Origin: Nocardia araoensis NBRC 100135
GTDB lineage: Bacteria; Actinomycetota; Actinomycetes; Mycobacteriales; Mycobacteriaceae
Assembly: GCF_000308435.1 (NCBI RefSeq)
Contig: NZ_BAFR01000167.1
Location: 1 to 61,911, forward strand
Direction of reading: 5' to 3'
DNA length: 61,911 nucleotides
Part shown: positions 25,451 through 34,072 of the stretch, piece by piece
Layout: every line of letters begins with the position of its first letter
Numbering within the stretch: position 1 is the first letter of the stretch
Translations under genes and position numbers: made by a program
Notes under the pieces: generated by a model
What the model was told of the DNA's origin: nothing
The model's input: the letters and a program-made list of their open reading frames with translations, nothing else
Database searches by the model: none

Positions 25451-26413
25451 CTAAGCGTCGAGTCGGGCCGCCAGGCCGAAAGTCGCGAAAACCTCGGGAT
25501 CTTGGAACACCGAATTCCGGCTGATGCCCTCGGCGGTGACTGTGAAGATCTGGAGCGTATGCAGTTCGTAGCGGCCACCGACGCGCTGATAGGCGGCGAA
25601 TCCGGGTTGGCCGCCGTTGGCGGCGACCTGCTGGAGAACCCAGTCCTTCCCGGCCACCTCGAAGACCCATTCCATGAATCGGCCGTAGTTGCCGCGGCCG
25701 GAGAACCAGTTGAGCATCGGCGGCATCTCCATGATGACGTCCTCGGTGAGCAGACGCTTGAGGCCCTCGATGTCGGCGTGCGCGAACGCCGACATGTAGC
25801 GCTCGACCCAGGCGCGCTGCTCGGTCGTGGACGGTTCGCTGACCCGTTCCAACCCGACCCCGATCTCTTTCAGGCGGGTGCGCGCCCGCTGCAGGGAGCT
25901 GTTCACCGATACGACGGTGGTGCCGAGAATTTCGGCCGTCTCGGCCGCGGAGAAGCTGAGCACCTCACGCAGGATCAGCGCACCGCGCTGACGCGCCGAC
26001 AGGTGCTGCAGGGCGGAAGCGAATGCCAAGCGCAGGCTGCTGTGATCGATCACGGTCCCGGACGGATCGGCGTTGTCCAGCAACGAATCCGGTAAGGGCT
26101 GCAGCCAGGCGGCGTGCTCTCCCCGCACGAACGGCCCGAGCGGATCCGCCGCTGCCACCAGTCCAGATGGCAGCGGTCGGCCGCCGCGAGTCCGCAGCGC
26201 GGTCAGGCAGACGTTGGTCGCGATCCGGTAGAGCCAGGTGCGCAGTGAGCTGCGCGTTTCGTCGTACTGCTCCCGCGCCCGCCACGCCCGCAGATACGTG
26301 TCCTGGACCAGGTCCTCTGCGTCGTGCGCCGAGCCCAGCATCCGATAGCAGTACGCCAGCAGCTCCGTCCGGAACGGTTCGATCCGACGATCGAAGCCGT
26401 CTTCCCTCGTCAT
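25451..26413 (-). CDS. ECF RNA polymerase sigma factor with C-terminal SnoaL-like domain (SigG-type)
   Basis: 320 residues. Region 2: RRIEPFRTELLAYCYRMLGSAHDAEDLVQDTYLRAWR; region 4: LSARQRGALILREVLSFSAAETAEILGTTVVSVNSSLQRARTRL. The last ~120 residues are an NTF2/SnoaL-like domain (YMSAFAHADIEGLKRLLTEDVIMEMPPMLNWFSGRGNYGRFM) that in such sigma factors replaces a separate anti-sigma factor. No anti-sigma gene is nearby. The SgcJ-like gene downstream is a plausible target. It lies between the island's direct repeats but has host-like composition. Confidence 0.9.
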   Translation of the reverse strand: MTREDGFDRRIEPFRTELLAYCYRMLGSAHDAEDLVQDTYLRAWRAREQYDETRSSLRTWLYRIATNVCLTALRTRGGRPLPSGLVAAADPLGPFVRGEHAAWLQPLPDSLLDNADPSGTVIDHSSLRLAFASALQHLSARQRGALILREVLSFSAAETAEILGTTVVSVNSSLQRARTRLKEIGVGLERVSEPSTTEQRAWVERYMSAFAHADIEGLKRLLTEDVIMEMPPMLNWFSGRGNYGRFMEWVFEVAGKDWVLQQVAANGGQPGFAAYQRVGGRYELHTLQIFTVTAEGISRNSVFQDPEVFATFGLAARLDA

Positions 26414-26586
26414 CACGCCTCATCTCCACGGCCGTCGCGAGCACCATACCGGCGACCGCGGTGGTCATCCCCTACGGAAGGGTCGACCACCAGCCTCCCG
26501 ACCATCCGCTTCAGCCGCATACCGCGCCGACCGAACCGGCCGCCGCGCGGTGCCGGGCGAACGACCGAGCCCCCAGGGCACCGGGA

Positions 26587-26616
26587 GGGGCTCAGCAGAG
26601 TCTCTACCAGCAGCGA
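26587..26616. repeat. 30-bp direct repeat of the ychF downstream flank
   Basis: Identical to 16808-16837 (begins GGGGCTCAGCAGAGTC). It lies 24 bp before the right 27-bp core, against 32 bp on the left, so the two flanks have drifted apart by indels and substitutions while keeping this block. Confidence 0.75.
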
Positions 26617-26639
26617 TGCGCTGACCTACTCACAGAATG

Positions 26640-26666
26640 TCAGACGTTGAAGCGGAACTCGACCAC
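26640..26666. repeat. Right attachment-site copy inside the ychF 3' end
   Basis: Identical to 16870-16896. It encodes the last codons and stop of the intact ychF gene, so the integration left the gene product unchanged. Confidence 0.75.
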
Positions 26667-27719
26667 ATCGCCGTCGGCCATGACGTAGTCCTTGCCTTCC
26701 ATACGGACCTTGCCCGCGGCTTTGGCGGCGGCCATGGAGCCTGCCTCGACGAGGTCGTCGAAGGCGACCACTTCGGCCTTGATGAAGCCGCGTTCGAAGT
26801 CGGTGTGGATGACGCCTGCGGCCTTCGGGGCGGTGTCGCCCTGGTGGATGGTCCAGGCGCGGGCCTCTTTCGGGCCCGCGGTGAGGTAGGTCTGCAGGCC
26901 GAGGGTGTGGAAGCCGGCGCGGGCCAGGGCGTGCAGGCCGGGTTCGGTCTGGCCGATGGATTCGAGGAGTTCGGTGGCGGATTCCTCGTCGAGTTCGAGC
27001 AGTTCGGCTTCCACCTTGGCGTCGAGGAACACCGAATCGGCCGGAGCGACGGAAGCTTTCAGCTCGGCGACCTTCGCCTCGTCGGTGAGCACCGACTCGT
27101 CGGCGTTGAAGACGTAGAGGAAGGGCTTGGTGGTGAGCAGCGAAAGTTCTTTCAGCAGCTCGGTGTCGACCTTGTCGGCCGCGGCGAACAGGGTGGTGCC
27201 GCTGTTGAGGATCTCCTGCGCGGCCTTGGCGGCGTCGGCGACCGGCTTGCGGTCCTTCTTGACCTTCGCCTCCTTCTCCAACCGCACGACCGCCTTATCC
27301 AAGGTCTGCAGGTCGGCCAGGATGAGTTCGGTCTCGATCACCTCGATGTCGGCGCTCGGGTCGACGCGGCCGTCGACGTGCACCACGTCGTCGTCGGCGA
27401 ACACCCGCACCACCTGGCAGATGGCGTCGGCCTCGCGGATGTTGGCGAGGAATTTGTTACCCAGACCCGCACCCTCGGAAGCGCCCTTCACGATGCCTGC
27501 GATGTCGACGAACGACACGGTGGCGGGCACGATCCGCTCGGAGGAGAAGATCTCGGCCAGCTTGCCCAGCCTCGGGTCGGGCAGCGGAACCACGCCGACG
27601 TTCGGCTCGATGGTCGCGAACGGGTAGTTCGCGGCAAGCACGTCGTTCTTGGTCAGCGCGTTGAACAGCGTCGACTTCCCGACGTTTGGCAAACCGACAA
27701 TTCCGAGGGTGAGACTCAC
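26640..27719 (-). CDS. ychF: Redox-regulated ATPase YchF (Obg-family GTPase relative)
   Basis: 359 residues, full length. G1 GLPNVGKSTLFNALT, G3 DIAGIVKGAS, the Leu-finger region and the C-terminal TGS-type domain (TYLTAGPKEARAWTIHQGDTAPKAAGVIHTDFERGFIKAEVV.. EGKDYVMADGDVVEFRFNV) are all present. YchF is a universally conserved ATP-binding P-loop protein associated with ribosomes and stress responses. GTG start at 27719; TAGACT ends nine bases before it. Its 3' end is the insertion target of the genomic island. In M. tuberculosis the gene (Rv1112) neighbours ispH; here ~19 kb intervene. Confidence 0.96.
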   Translation of the reverse strand: MSLTLGIVGLPNVGKSTLFNALTKNDVLAANYPFATIEPNVGVVPLPDPRLGKLAEIFSSERIVPATVSFVDIAGIVKGASEGAGLGNKFLANIREADAICQVVRVFADDDVVHVDGRVDPSADIEVIETELILADLQTLDKAVVRLEKEAKVKKDRKPVADAAKAAQEILNSGTTLFAAADKVDTELLKELSLLTTKPFLYVFNADESVLTDEAKVAELKASVAPADSVFLDAKVEAELLELDEESATELLESIGQTEPGLHALARAGFHTLGLQTYLTAGPKEARAWTIHQGDTAPKAAGVIHTDFERGFIKAEVVAFDDLVEAGSMAAAKAAGKVRMEGKDYVMADGDVVEFRFNV

Positions 27720-27760
27720 GAGGAACAGAGTCTACGCGCCACACCCGCCCCGCCCTCCCT

Positions 27761-27816
27761 CGAGTGGCACATGGTGGAGGGGCTTCTCGCACTTTGCCGC
27801 AGCCATGTGCCACTCG
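27761..27816. terminator. 14-bp perfect inverted repeat between the quinone reductase gene and ychF
   Basis: CGAGTGGCACATGG (27761-27774) and CCATGTGCCACTCG (27803-27816) pair perfectly across a 28-nt loop. It begins 10 bp after the reductase stop on the minus strand and ends ~40 bp before the ychF start, so it may terminate the first transcript. The long loop is unusual for a terminator; a mobile palindrome is an alternative. Confidence 0.45.
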
Positions 27817-27825
27817 CGGCCCATT

Positions 27826-28749
27826 TCAGGGGGTGAGGACGACTTTGCCTAGGTTGGCGTGGGCTTCGATGACGGCGTGGGCGGTGGCGGCTTGGTCGAG
27901 GGGGTATTCGGCGTGTACGGCGGGGCGTAGTTGGCCGGAGGCGTAGTACTGCCAGAGTTCTTGGCGCCAGTGTTCGTAGACGTCGGGCTGGGTTTGCGCG
28001 ATGCGGGCCATTTGGAAGCCGATGACGGATTTCGCGCCGACGAGCAGGTCGTAGGCCTGGATGGTGCCGCCGCCGGAACTGTAGGCGACCAACCGGCCGC
28101 CGGGGGCCAGCGCGGCGAGCGCGGGTGAGAGCAGGTCGCCGCCGACCGCGTCGAGCGCGTAGTCGGCGGGAGCGCCCCAGGAGTCCTGGCCGTACTCCAC
28201 CACGTCGTCGGCTCCGAGTTCTCGAACGAACTCCGCCTTCGCCAGATCCGACACCGCGCCGACCACGCGCGCCGCGCCACGCACCCGCGCCAACTGGACC
28301 GCGAGGTGGCCGACGCCGCTCGCGGCCGCGGTGATCAGGGCGGACTCGCCCTCCCGGGGCGATGCGGCGCTGAGCGCGCCGAGCGCCACCAGGCCGCTGC
28401 GCACCAGCGCGACCGCGTCGACGGCCGACGCGCCGTCCGGAATCGGCGACGCCATGGCCGCCGAGAGCAGGGCGTAGTCGGCGTAGCCGTGTCCGAACAC
28501 GAGGCCGGTCACGCGGTAGCCGGGCGCGTATCGGTCGACGCCCTCACCAACCGCGACCACCTCGCCCGCGACCTCGCCGCCCAGCGCGATCGGTTCGCGC
28601 TGCTCACGCACCTTCCGCACCACCGGGAGGGTCACTCCGACCGCCTCGACGCGGACCAGAAGCTCACCCGGCCCCGGTGTCGGGACTTCGACCGAGACGA
28701 GCTCGAGCACCTCGGGACCACCGCTGCGCTCGTACTGCACCCGCCGCAT
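27826..28749 (-). CDS. Zinc-independent medium-chain reductase (quinone oxidoreductase-like)
   Basis: 307 residues from ATG 28749 (MRRVQYERSGGPEVLELVSVEVPTPGPGELLVRVEAVGV) with GGAGG before it. The Rossmann motif is AAASGVGHLAVQLARVRGA and the C-terminus is AHAVIEAHANLGKVVLTP. Zinc-binding residues of true alcohol dehydrogenases are absent, placing it with NADPH:quinone oxidoreductases. A 5+5 palindrome lies 64 bp upstream of its start, so an unseen repressor may control it. Confidence 0.88.
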   Translation of the reverse strand: MRRVQYERSGGPEVLELVSVEVPTPGPGELLVRVEAVGVTLPVVRKVREQREPIALGGEVAGEVVAVGEGVDRYAPGYRVTGLVFGHGYADYALLSAAMASPIPDGASAVDAVALVRSGLVALGALSAASPREGESALITAAASGVGHLAVQLARVRGAARVVGAVSDLAKAEFVRELGADDVVEYGQDSWGAPADYALDAVGGDLLSPALAALAPGGRLVAYSSGGGTIQAYDLLVGAKSVIGFQMARIAQTQPDVYEHWRQELWQYYASGQLRPAVHAEYPLDQAATAHAVIEAHANLGKVVLTP

Positions 28750-28812
28750 CACACCTCCAGATTTCGTCAGAACGCGCAACGGTATCCGGATCGCGGCAGG
28801 TGAGGACAGTCA

Positions 28813-28827
28813 ACTACGCACTGTAGT
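28813..28827. promoter_or_regulatory. Small palindrome upstream of the quinone reductase gene
   Basis: ACTAC GCACT GTAGT is a perfect 5+5 inverted repeat, the kind of site used by HxlR- or MarR-type regulators. Neither family is encoded next to it. Confidence 0.3.
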
Positions 28828-29323
28828 GGTAGATCTCACCGCTGCTCGGAACCAGCGGAGAGCTGCCGGAGGCGCCGCGTCCGCCCCTGACCGACACCAT
28901 CGGTTCACGGGAAAGGGAGCCACTACCGTCCGCACCGACGCCGCCCGGTCCATCGCGGAGGCGATGGCGACAGCCGGGGTGAAGCGGCTGGTCATCGTCA
29001 GCAACAGCGCCCGGGTCGCCGGACCTGGCGACGACTGGTTCACCCGCTTCGTGGTGAAGCCGCTCATCCTGCGCCCGCTCTTGCGGCACAGCCTGGCCGA
29101 CATGGCCGCGGCCGAGCAGGTGGTCCGTGATTCGGCGCTGGATTGGACGGTCGTGCGCGCACCACACCTCACCGACAACGCGGCGAAAGGCTCCTACCGC
29201 ACCGCGATGGAACGCAACGTGCTGTTCGGCGTCCGCGTCACCCGCGACGACCTGGCCACCTGCCTGCTCGACTCGGTCACCGACGGATCGGCGATCCGCA
29301 AGCACGTGAACATCGCGAACTGA
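28826..29323 (+). pseudogene. NAD(P)-binding (SDR/NmrA-like) protein lacking its Rossmann N-terminus
   Basis: From about codon 30 the frame matches the middle and end of an NAD(P)H-binding protein: GKGATTVRTDAARSIAEAMATAGVKRLVIVSNSARV, RPLLRHSLADMAAAEQVVRDSALDWTVVRAPHLTD, VTRDDLATCLLDSV. The ~65 residues that should precede it (the GATGGTG nucleotide-binding motif and first strands) are missing; the upstream codons are Arg/Ala-rich noise. No ribosome site fits. It looks like a 5'-truncated remnant. Confidence 0.68.
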
Positions 29324-29364
29324 TCGCTACTTCACCTGTCGGTCCTCCGGCGTAGCGTGGGCGC

Positions 29365-30201
29365 ATGGAGCCGACCTCCGAGGTGGTGACAGCGCGTCCG
29401 GCATCCGCGCTCGCCGCGTTCATCGACCGGTACGTCGGTTATCGCATGTCCGGGTTCTCGGCGGGAATCCATCGGGGGTTGCCGTCGCGGCACATGACTT
29501 TCATCGTCGCGATCGGACCCACGATCGACGTCGTCGAGCAGACCGACCCGCGACAGTCGCCGCAGAACTACCGGTGCGTGCTGAGCGGCCTGCAAGCGAG
29601 CACGGCACTGATCGCGCACGGCGGTCATCAGGAAGGCGTGGCCGTGTCGCTCACGCCGCTCGGTTGCCGGGTCTTGTTCGGCATGCCCGCGGCGGCACTG
29701 TGGGACACGTCGGTCGAATTCGCCGACGTCGTGGGACCCGTCGGATCGGAGCTGTGGGAGCGGTTGCAGTACGCGCCGAGCTGGCCGGAGCGTTTCGGCG
29801 TCTGCGATCGGGTGCTCTCGGCGCTGGCTGATCCGGACCGCGCGGTCGGTCCCGCACTCACCTGGGCGTGGCGTGCGGTGGTCGGTTCCGGCGGCGGCAT
29901 CGCGGTCGGCCCGCTGGCCGAGGAAATCGGTTGGAGCAGACAGCATCTGACGCGGCGGTTCAATCGGGAGTTCGGCTTGAGCCCGAAGCTCGCGGCCAGG
30001 ATCACCCGATTCGAACGGGCCCGCCGGATGCTCGCACACACGCCGTCCTACGTCACCATCGCCCAGGTGGCCGCCACGTGCGGGTACTACGACCAGGCCC
30101 ATCTGGATCGCGACTTCGCCGGCCTCGCCGGGACCAGCCCGACGGCGTGGCTGGCCGAGGAGGTTCCATCCGTCCAAGCCCCGGACGAGTCCGCCGGATG
30201 A
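29365..30201 (+). CDS. AraC-family transcriptional regulator
   Basis: 278 residues. The N-terminal ~150 residues are a cupin-like sensor (SRHMTFIVAIGPTIDVV... LIAHGGHQEGVAVSLTPLGCRVLFGMPAAAL). The C-terminal double HTH is clear: GPLAEEIGWSRQHLTRRFNREFGLSPKLAARITRFERARRML and TIAQVAATCGYYDQAHLDRDFAGLAGTSPTAWL. TAGCGT lies exactly six bases before the ATG and there is no Shine-Dalgarno, which suggests a leaderless mRNA. The VOC gene follows after 10 bp and is the likely target or partner. Confidence 0.9.
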   Translation: MEPTSEVVTARPASALAAFIDRYVGYRMSGFSAGIHRGLPSRHMTFIVAIGPTIDVVEQTDPRQSPQNYRCVLSGLQASTALIAHGGHQEGVAVSLTPLGCRVLFGMPAAALWDTSVEFADVVGPVGSELWERLQYAPSWPERFGVCDRVLSALADPDRAVGPALTWAWRAVVGSGGGIAVGPLAEEIGWSRQHLTRRFNREFGLSPKLAARITRFERARRMLAHTPSYVTIAQVAATCGYYDQAHLDRDFAGLAGTSPTAWLAEEVPSVQAPDESAG

Positions 30202-30211
30202 CGATGAACGC

Positions 30212-30628
30212 ATGACGAATCCGACAGAAACCAGCACCCGCACCGCGGTCTGGCCCACACTCACCTTCCGTGATGCCCGCGCGATGGCCACCTTCCTGGT
30301 CGAGGCGTTCGGCTTCCGGGAGGCCGCGCTCTACACCCGCGAGGACGACCCGTCGATCGTCGAGCACGCGGAACTGCGCTGGCCGTTGGGCGGCGGTGTC
30401 ATGTTCGGCTCGGCAGGCAAGGACGACAGCCCCTTCAGCGCCCGCCCGACCGGCACCGACTCGGTCTATCTCGTCTGCGAGGAGCCCGACGCGCTGTTCG
30501 CCCGCGCCACCGCCGCGGGCGCCGAAGTGGTCCGTGGTCTGCGCGACGAGGAGTACGGCTCACGCGGCTTCACGGTCCGCGACCGGGAGGGCAACCTCTG
30601 GAGCTTCGGCACCTACTGGGGCGCCTGA
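30212..30628 (+). CDS. VOC-superfamily (glyoxalase-like) protein
   Basis: 138 residues in the PhnB-like VOC pattern: LTFRDARAMATFLVEAFGFREAALYTRED, HAELRWPLGGGVMFGSAG, DSVYLVCEEPDALFARATAAGAEVVRGLRDEEYGSRGFTVRDREGNLWSFGTY. It lies 10 bp after the AraC gene and is probably co-transcribed with it. Substrate unknown. Confidence 0.88.
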   Translation: MTNPTETSTRTAVWPTLTFRDARAMATFLVEAFGFREAALYTREDDPSIVEHAELRWPLGGGVMFGSAGKDDSPFSARPTGTDSVYLVCEEPDALFARATAAGAEVVRGLRDEEYGSRGFTVRDREGNLWSFGTYWGA

Positions 30629-30727
30629 TCGGCCCGGCGACAAACCCCTTCCCAGAGCGCGACCGCGGCCCGGCGACGACCTCCGCCCGGCCGCGGTACC
30701 GCGCCGATGAAGCGAAGCCGCCACCGG

Positions 30728-31636
30728 TCACCGCCCGCCGAACCCCGACATCGCGATGCCCCGGATGAACGCGCGCTGGGCCACCGCATAGATCAGCAGC
30801 AGTGGGAGCAGGATGACGACCGCGGCGGCCATGAGGATCGGCCACTGGGTGTAGTACTGGCCTTGCAGCCGGACCAGACCCAGTGTCGCGGTGGCGACGT
30901 CGTCGCGCTGGATCATGACCAGCGGCCAGAGGAAGTCGTTCCACACGGTGATCCAGGTGAGCACGGCGAGCACCATCGAAGCCGGACGGGTGTGCGGCAG
31001 CAGGACCCGCCAGTAGACCTGCCAGGTGGAACAGCCGTCGAGGATGGCGGCCTCCTCGAGTTCCTCGGGCAGCGTGCGGAAGAACTGCCGCATCAGATAC
31101 GTGCCGAACGCGCTGCCGAACAGGCCGGGCACGATCATCGCCCACGGGGTGTCCACCCAGCCGAACGCCCGCATCAGCAGGAACTGCGGGATCACCGTCA
31201 CGGTCAGGGGCACCATCAGCGTCGCGAGGTAGGCGAGGAACAGCATGTCGCGCCCGCGAAAGCGCAGGCGCGCGAACGCGTAACCGGCCAGTGAGCAGAA
31301 GAAGACCTGTCCCGCCGTGACACACAGCGCGTAGATCGTGGTGTTGAGCAGCATCCGCCCCATCGGCAGCAGCTCGAAAACTTTCCCGTAGTTCGACCAC
31401 TGCGGCCGCTGCGGGAGGAAGGCCGCGTCGACGATCTCGCCGTCCCGCTTCAGCGAGCCGGACACCGCCCAGAGGATTGGCAACAGGGCGCACCACGCGA
31501 TGCCGACCAGCACCGCGTATATCGCGATCCCGCGCACCGCTCGCCGCACGATTGCCCGGTCGACGCGACCGACCACGGCGAACGCGCGGTCGCGCCGGAC
31601 CGGCAGCGCGCGCCGCACCACCTCGCAGGTGTTCAC
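30728..31636 (-). CDS. Carbohydrate ABC transporter permease (MalG-type)
   Basis: 302 residues, GTG start overlapping the stop of the previous permease (GTGA). Six membrane segments, with the MalG/UgpE EAA loop EELEEAAILDGCSTWQVYWRVLLPHTRPA and the closing QRAFIRGIAMSGFGG. It works with the MalF-type permease and lipoprotein just upstream. No ABC ATPase gene is in the cluster, so a shared MsmK/UgpC-type ATPase elsewhere would energise it. Confidence 0.92.
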   Translation of the reverse strand: MNTCEVVRRALPVRRDRAFAVVGRVDRAIVRRAVRGIAIYAVLVGIAWCALLPILWAVSGSLKRDGEIVDAAFLPQRPQWSNYGKVFELLPMGRMLLNTTIYALCVTAGQVFFCSLAGYAFARLRFRGRDMLFLAYLATLMVPLTVTVIPQFLLMRAFGWVDTPWAMIVPGLFGSAFGTYLMRQFFRTLPEELEEAAILDGCSTWQVYWRVLLPHTRPASMVLAVLTWITVWNDFLWPLVMIQRDDVATATLGLVRLQGQYYTQWPILMAAAVVILLPLLLIYAVAQRAFIRGIAMSGFGGR

Positions 31637-32562
31637 TGCTCCACCTCCGACCGCCGGGCCATCCGCAGTTGTACCAGCGTCAGCAGGAACAGGATCGCGA
31701 AGATCACCCAGGCGAGCGCGGAGGCGTAACCCACCTCGTAGAAGCCGAACGCGTTCTGGAACAGCATGATCCCCAGCAGGTAGGTTCCCGTCTCCGGTCC
31801 CCCGTTACCGCCGGTCAGCGCGTATGCCTGGTCGAACGCCTGCACCGAATTGATGATCGTGATGATGAAGACGAACGACAGCGGTCCCCGGATCAGCGGC
31901 ACGGTGATCGCGGAGAACCGCCGCAGCGCCCCGGCTCCGTCGATCTTCGCGGCCTCGTAGAGCGTCTCCGGCACGCCCTGCATGGCGGCGAGCAGGATGA
32001 CCGTCGCGAACGGCACGCTCTTCCACACGGTGACGATACCGAGCGAGATCAGGGCCCAGTCCGGGTCGGTCAGCCAGGGCACCGCGCCGATGCCGATCCA
32101 GCCGAGCGCGACGTTCAACAATCCGTCGTCGGTGAACAGGAACCGCCACACCACCGCCATCGCGACCGCCGAGGCGACCAACGGGAGAAAAGCGATGGTG
32201 CGAAATATGCCGATACCGCCCAGCTTTCGATTCAGCGCGGCGGCGACGGCGAGACCGATCAGCACCGTGGGCACCAAGGTCAACAGCGTGAAAACGGTGG
32301 TGTTGCGAATTGCGATGAGAAACAACGGGTCCGAGGTGAACAACCGCCGGTAGTTGTCCACACCGACAAATCGCATGGGGCTGAACAGGTCCCACGAATG
32401 AAAACTCAGATAGAGCGAAAAACCCAACGGGAACAACAGGAAAATCGCGACGGCCGCCACGTTCGGCGCGACGAATGCCCAACCGGCCCGCTCGCGCCGC
32501 CGCGCCAATCGGGACGCGACACGCGCTTTGCCGGGTGTTTGCGATCGCCGCGCTCCCGTCAT
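31633..32562 (-). CDS. Carbohydrate ABC transporter permease (MalF-type)
   Basis: 309 residues from ATG 32562, which overlaps the binding-protein stop (ATGA). Six membrane segments with an EAA loop (PETLYEAAKIDGAGALRRFSAITVPLIRGP) and the family end QAYALTGGNGGPETGTYLLGIMLFQNAFGFYEVGYASALAW. The three genes overlap start-to-stop, a tightly coupled operon. Confidence 0.92.
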   Translation of the reverse strand: MTGARRSQTPGKARVASRLARRRERAGWAFVAPNVAAVAIFLLFPLGFSLYLSFHSWDLFSPMRFVGVDNYRRLFTSDPLFLIAIRNTTVFTLLTLVPTVLIGLAVAAALNRKLGGIGIFRTIAFLPLVASAVAMAVVWRFLFTDDGLLNVALGWIGIGAVPWLTDPDWALISLGIVTVWKSVPFATVILLAAMQGVPETLYEAAKIDGAGALRRFSAITVPLIRGPLSFVFIITIINSVQAFDQAYALTGGNGGPETGTYLLGIMLFQNAFGFYEVGYASALAWVIFAILFLLTLVQLRMARRSEVEQ

Positions 32563-33872
32563 GGCGTCTCCAGCAGGGCGTCGACGTCGGAGGCGAAACG
32601 ACCGTTCAAGGAGGCGGCGCTCGCGGCGCCGCGCAGCACTCGGTTGGAGCCGCGTTCGAGCAGGGCGGAGACCTTTCCCCAGGCCGGGGTGACCGGCAGC
32701 GGGCGGGAACTGGCCGGACCGGCGGTGAACACCTCCAGATTGCGGATGGCACGGTGCGCGGCGGCGAATCCCGGCGAGTTCATCGCGGACTCGAGCACCG
32801 GAACGAACAGTCCGGACGCGGCGATGATCGCCTGCCCCACCGGCCCGGTCGCGAATTTGACGAACTCCCAGGCCTGTTCGACGCGCGGGCTGTCCGCGGC
32901 GATGGCCAGCCCCGTACTGCCGACATCGGTGATGGCCCCTGGGCCGCCGTGTGGGCCGACCGGCAGCACCGTGACGTCGATCGGGAGATCGTCGTGCCCG
33001 GCGAATTCGGAATACAGCCAGTGCCCGCCCAGCGCCATCGCGGCACGGCCCCGCCGGAACAGATCGGGAGCCGAGACGGAGAGCGTATCGGCGGCTTTCG
33101 GCGCCACCCGGTGGCGTACGGCCAGATCGGCGTAGAACTGGAATCCTTCGGCGAACCGCGGATCGCCGAGGTTGGTCCTGGTGGGGTTCACCGAGGGCGA
33201 GAACCATTCGGCGCCGTTGTTCATGCCGAAACAGGCCGCCGAGAAGTACGGCACCCAGGCGTCGGCGAAGCCCCACCGGGTTCGAGACGAGTCGTGCCTG
33301 GTCAACGCCTGGGCAGCGGCCAGGAACTCGTCGAACGACCAGGCGTCGCGCCAACGGGCGGGCGGGGCGATTCCGGCTTCGTCGAACAGCGCCCGGTTGT
33401 AGTACACGAACACGCCGGACCACTGCTCGGGCAAGGCGTACTGCCCGCCCGTGTAGGTGAAGGTGTCGTACAGCGCCGGGTAACTGTCGGCGCGGAGCTG
33501 GGCGGCGTACCGGGGATCGCGGTCGAGCAGAGTGTTCAGATCGAGCAGCACGCCGCGCTCCGCCAGCCCCGAATAGGTCAGCTCCCACGCCATCAGCACG
33601 TCCGGGCACTTGCCGCCCGCGCAGTAGGTGAGCATCTGTTGCAGCGGGTCGGGCCCCGACATGATGGTGCGAATCCCGATGTCGGAATGCAGCTTCCGGA
33701 ATTCATCGATGATCTTCAGCCGGACCCGGGCCTCTTCCGGCCTGGCCTGGAAGAAGAAGGTCAGCGCGTCGTCATCGGAGCCGCACCCGCCGCTCGCCAG
33801 CAGCGGCGCGGCCAGCGCCGAGGCGAGCAGCGTCCGGCGACGGACCCGGGCGACGGGATTCGCACGCAACAC
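32559..33872 (-). CDS. Sugar ABC transporter substrate-binding lipoprotein
   Basis: 437 residues from GTG 33872 with GGAGG six bases upstream. The N-terminus has a Tat-type RVRRRTLLASALAAPLLASGGC, so the mature protein is a lipoprotein anchored at Cys30. The family-1/MalE-type solute-binding body includes KCPDVLMAWELTYSGLAERGVLLDL, YALPEQWSGVFVYYNRALFDEAGI, FRRGRAAMALGGHW and VEQAWEFVKFATGP. The sugar cannot be read from sequence. First gene of the three-gene import operon. Confidence 0.92.
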   Translation of the reverse strand: MLRANPVARVRRRTLLASALAAPLLASGGCGSDDDALTFFFQARPEEARVRLKIIDEFRKLHSDIGIRTIMSGPDPLQQMLTYCAGGKCPDVLMAWELTYSGLAERGVLLDLNTLLDRDPRYAAQLRADSYPALYDTFTYTGGQYALPEQWSGVFVYYNRALFDEAGIAPPARWRDAWSFDEFLAAAQALTRHDSSRTRWGFADAWVPYFSAACFGMNNGAEWFSPSVNPTRTNLGDPRFAEGFQFYADLAVRHRVAPKAADTLSVSAPDLFRRGRAAMALGGHWLYSEFAGHDDLPIDVTVLPVGPHGGPGAITDVGSTGLAIAADSPRVEQAWEFVKFATGPVGQAIIAASGLFVPVLESAMNSPGFAAAHRAIRNLEVFTAGPASSRPLPVTPAWGKVSALLERGSNRVLRGAASAASLNGRFASDVDALLETP

Positions 33873-34072
33873 AGCCCTCCTCCGGGGCGGATGTGGAGCT
33901 CATCGAACCGCATGGCAGCATACGTTCGGCAATCACATGGTGACGGCCGACACATGAACAATATTTCACGGTGCCCGCCCGGCGTCCGGAATCGGCACGA
34001 CGGCGCCCACCGATCGGATACGTTGTCACGTGTTTCAGCAAGATCCTGCGCGTTTTACAGGAGAGTAGGCAG

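Larger units (their letters stand above)
16870..26666 (+). mobile_element. Genomic island inserted at the 3' end of ychF
   Basis: The island is bounded by 27-bp perfect direct repeats; the right copy supplies the real ychF end. A large serine recombinase lies just inside the left copy. The interior to about 24.6 kb has visibly lower G+C and lacks the host's codon bias, with an unrecognised large protein, an AlbA_2 protein, a protease and a nuclease-like protein. From 24.9 kb to the right repeat the DNA looks host-like (SgcJ-like gene and ECF sigma factor). A further 30-bp identity and diffuse similarity lie outside each core, so part of the ychF downstream flank is duplicated too. Confidence 0.7.
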
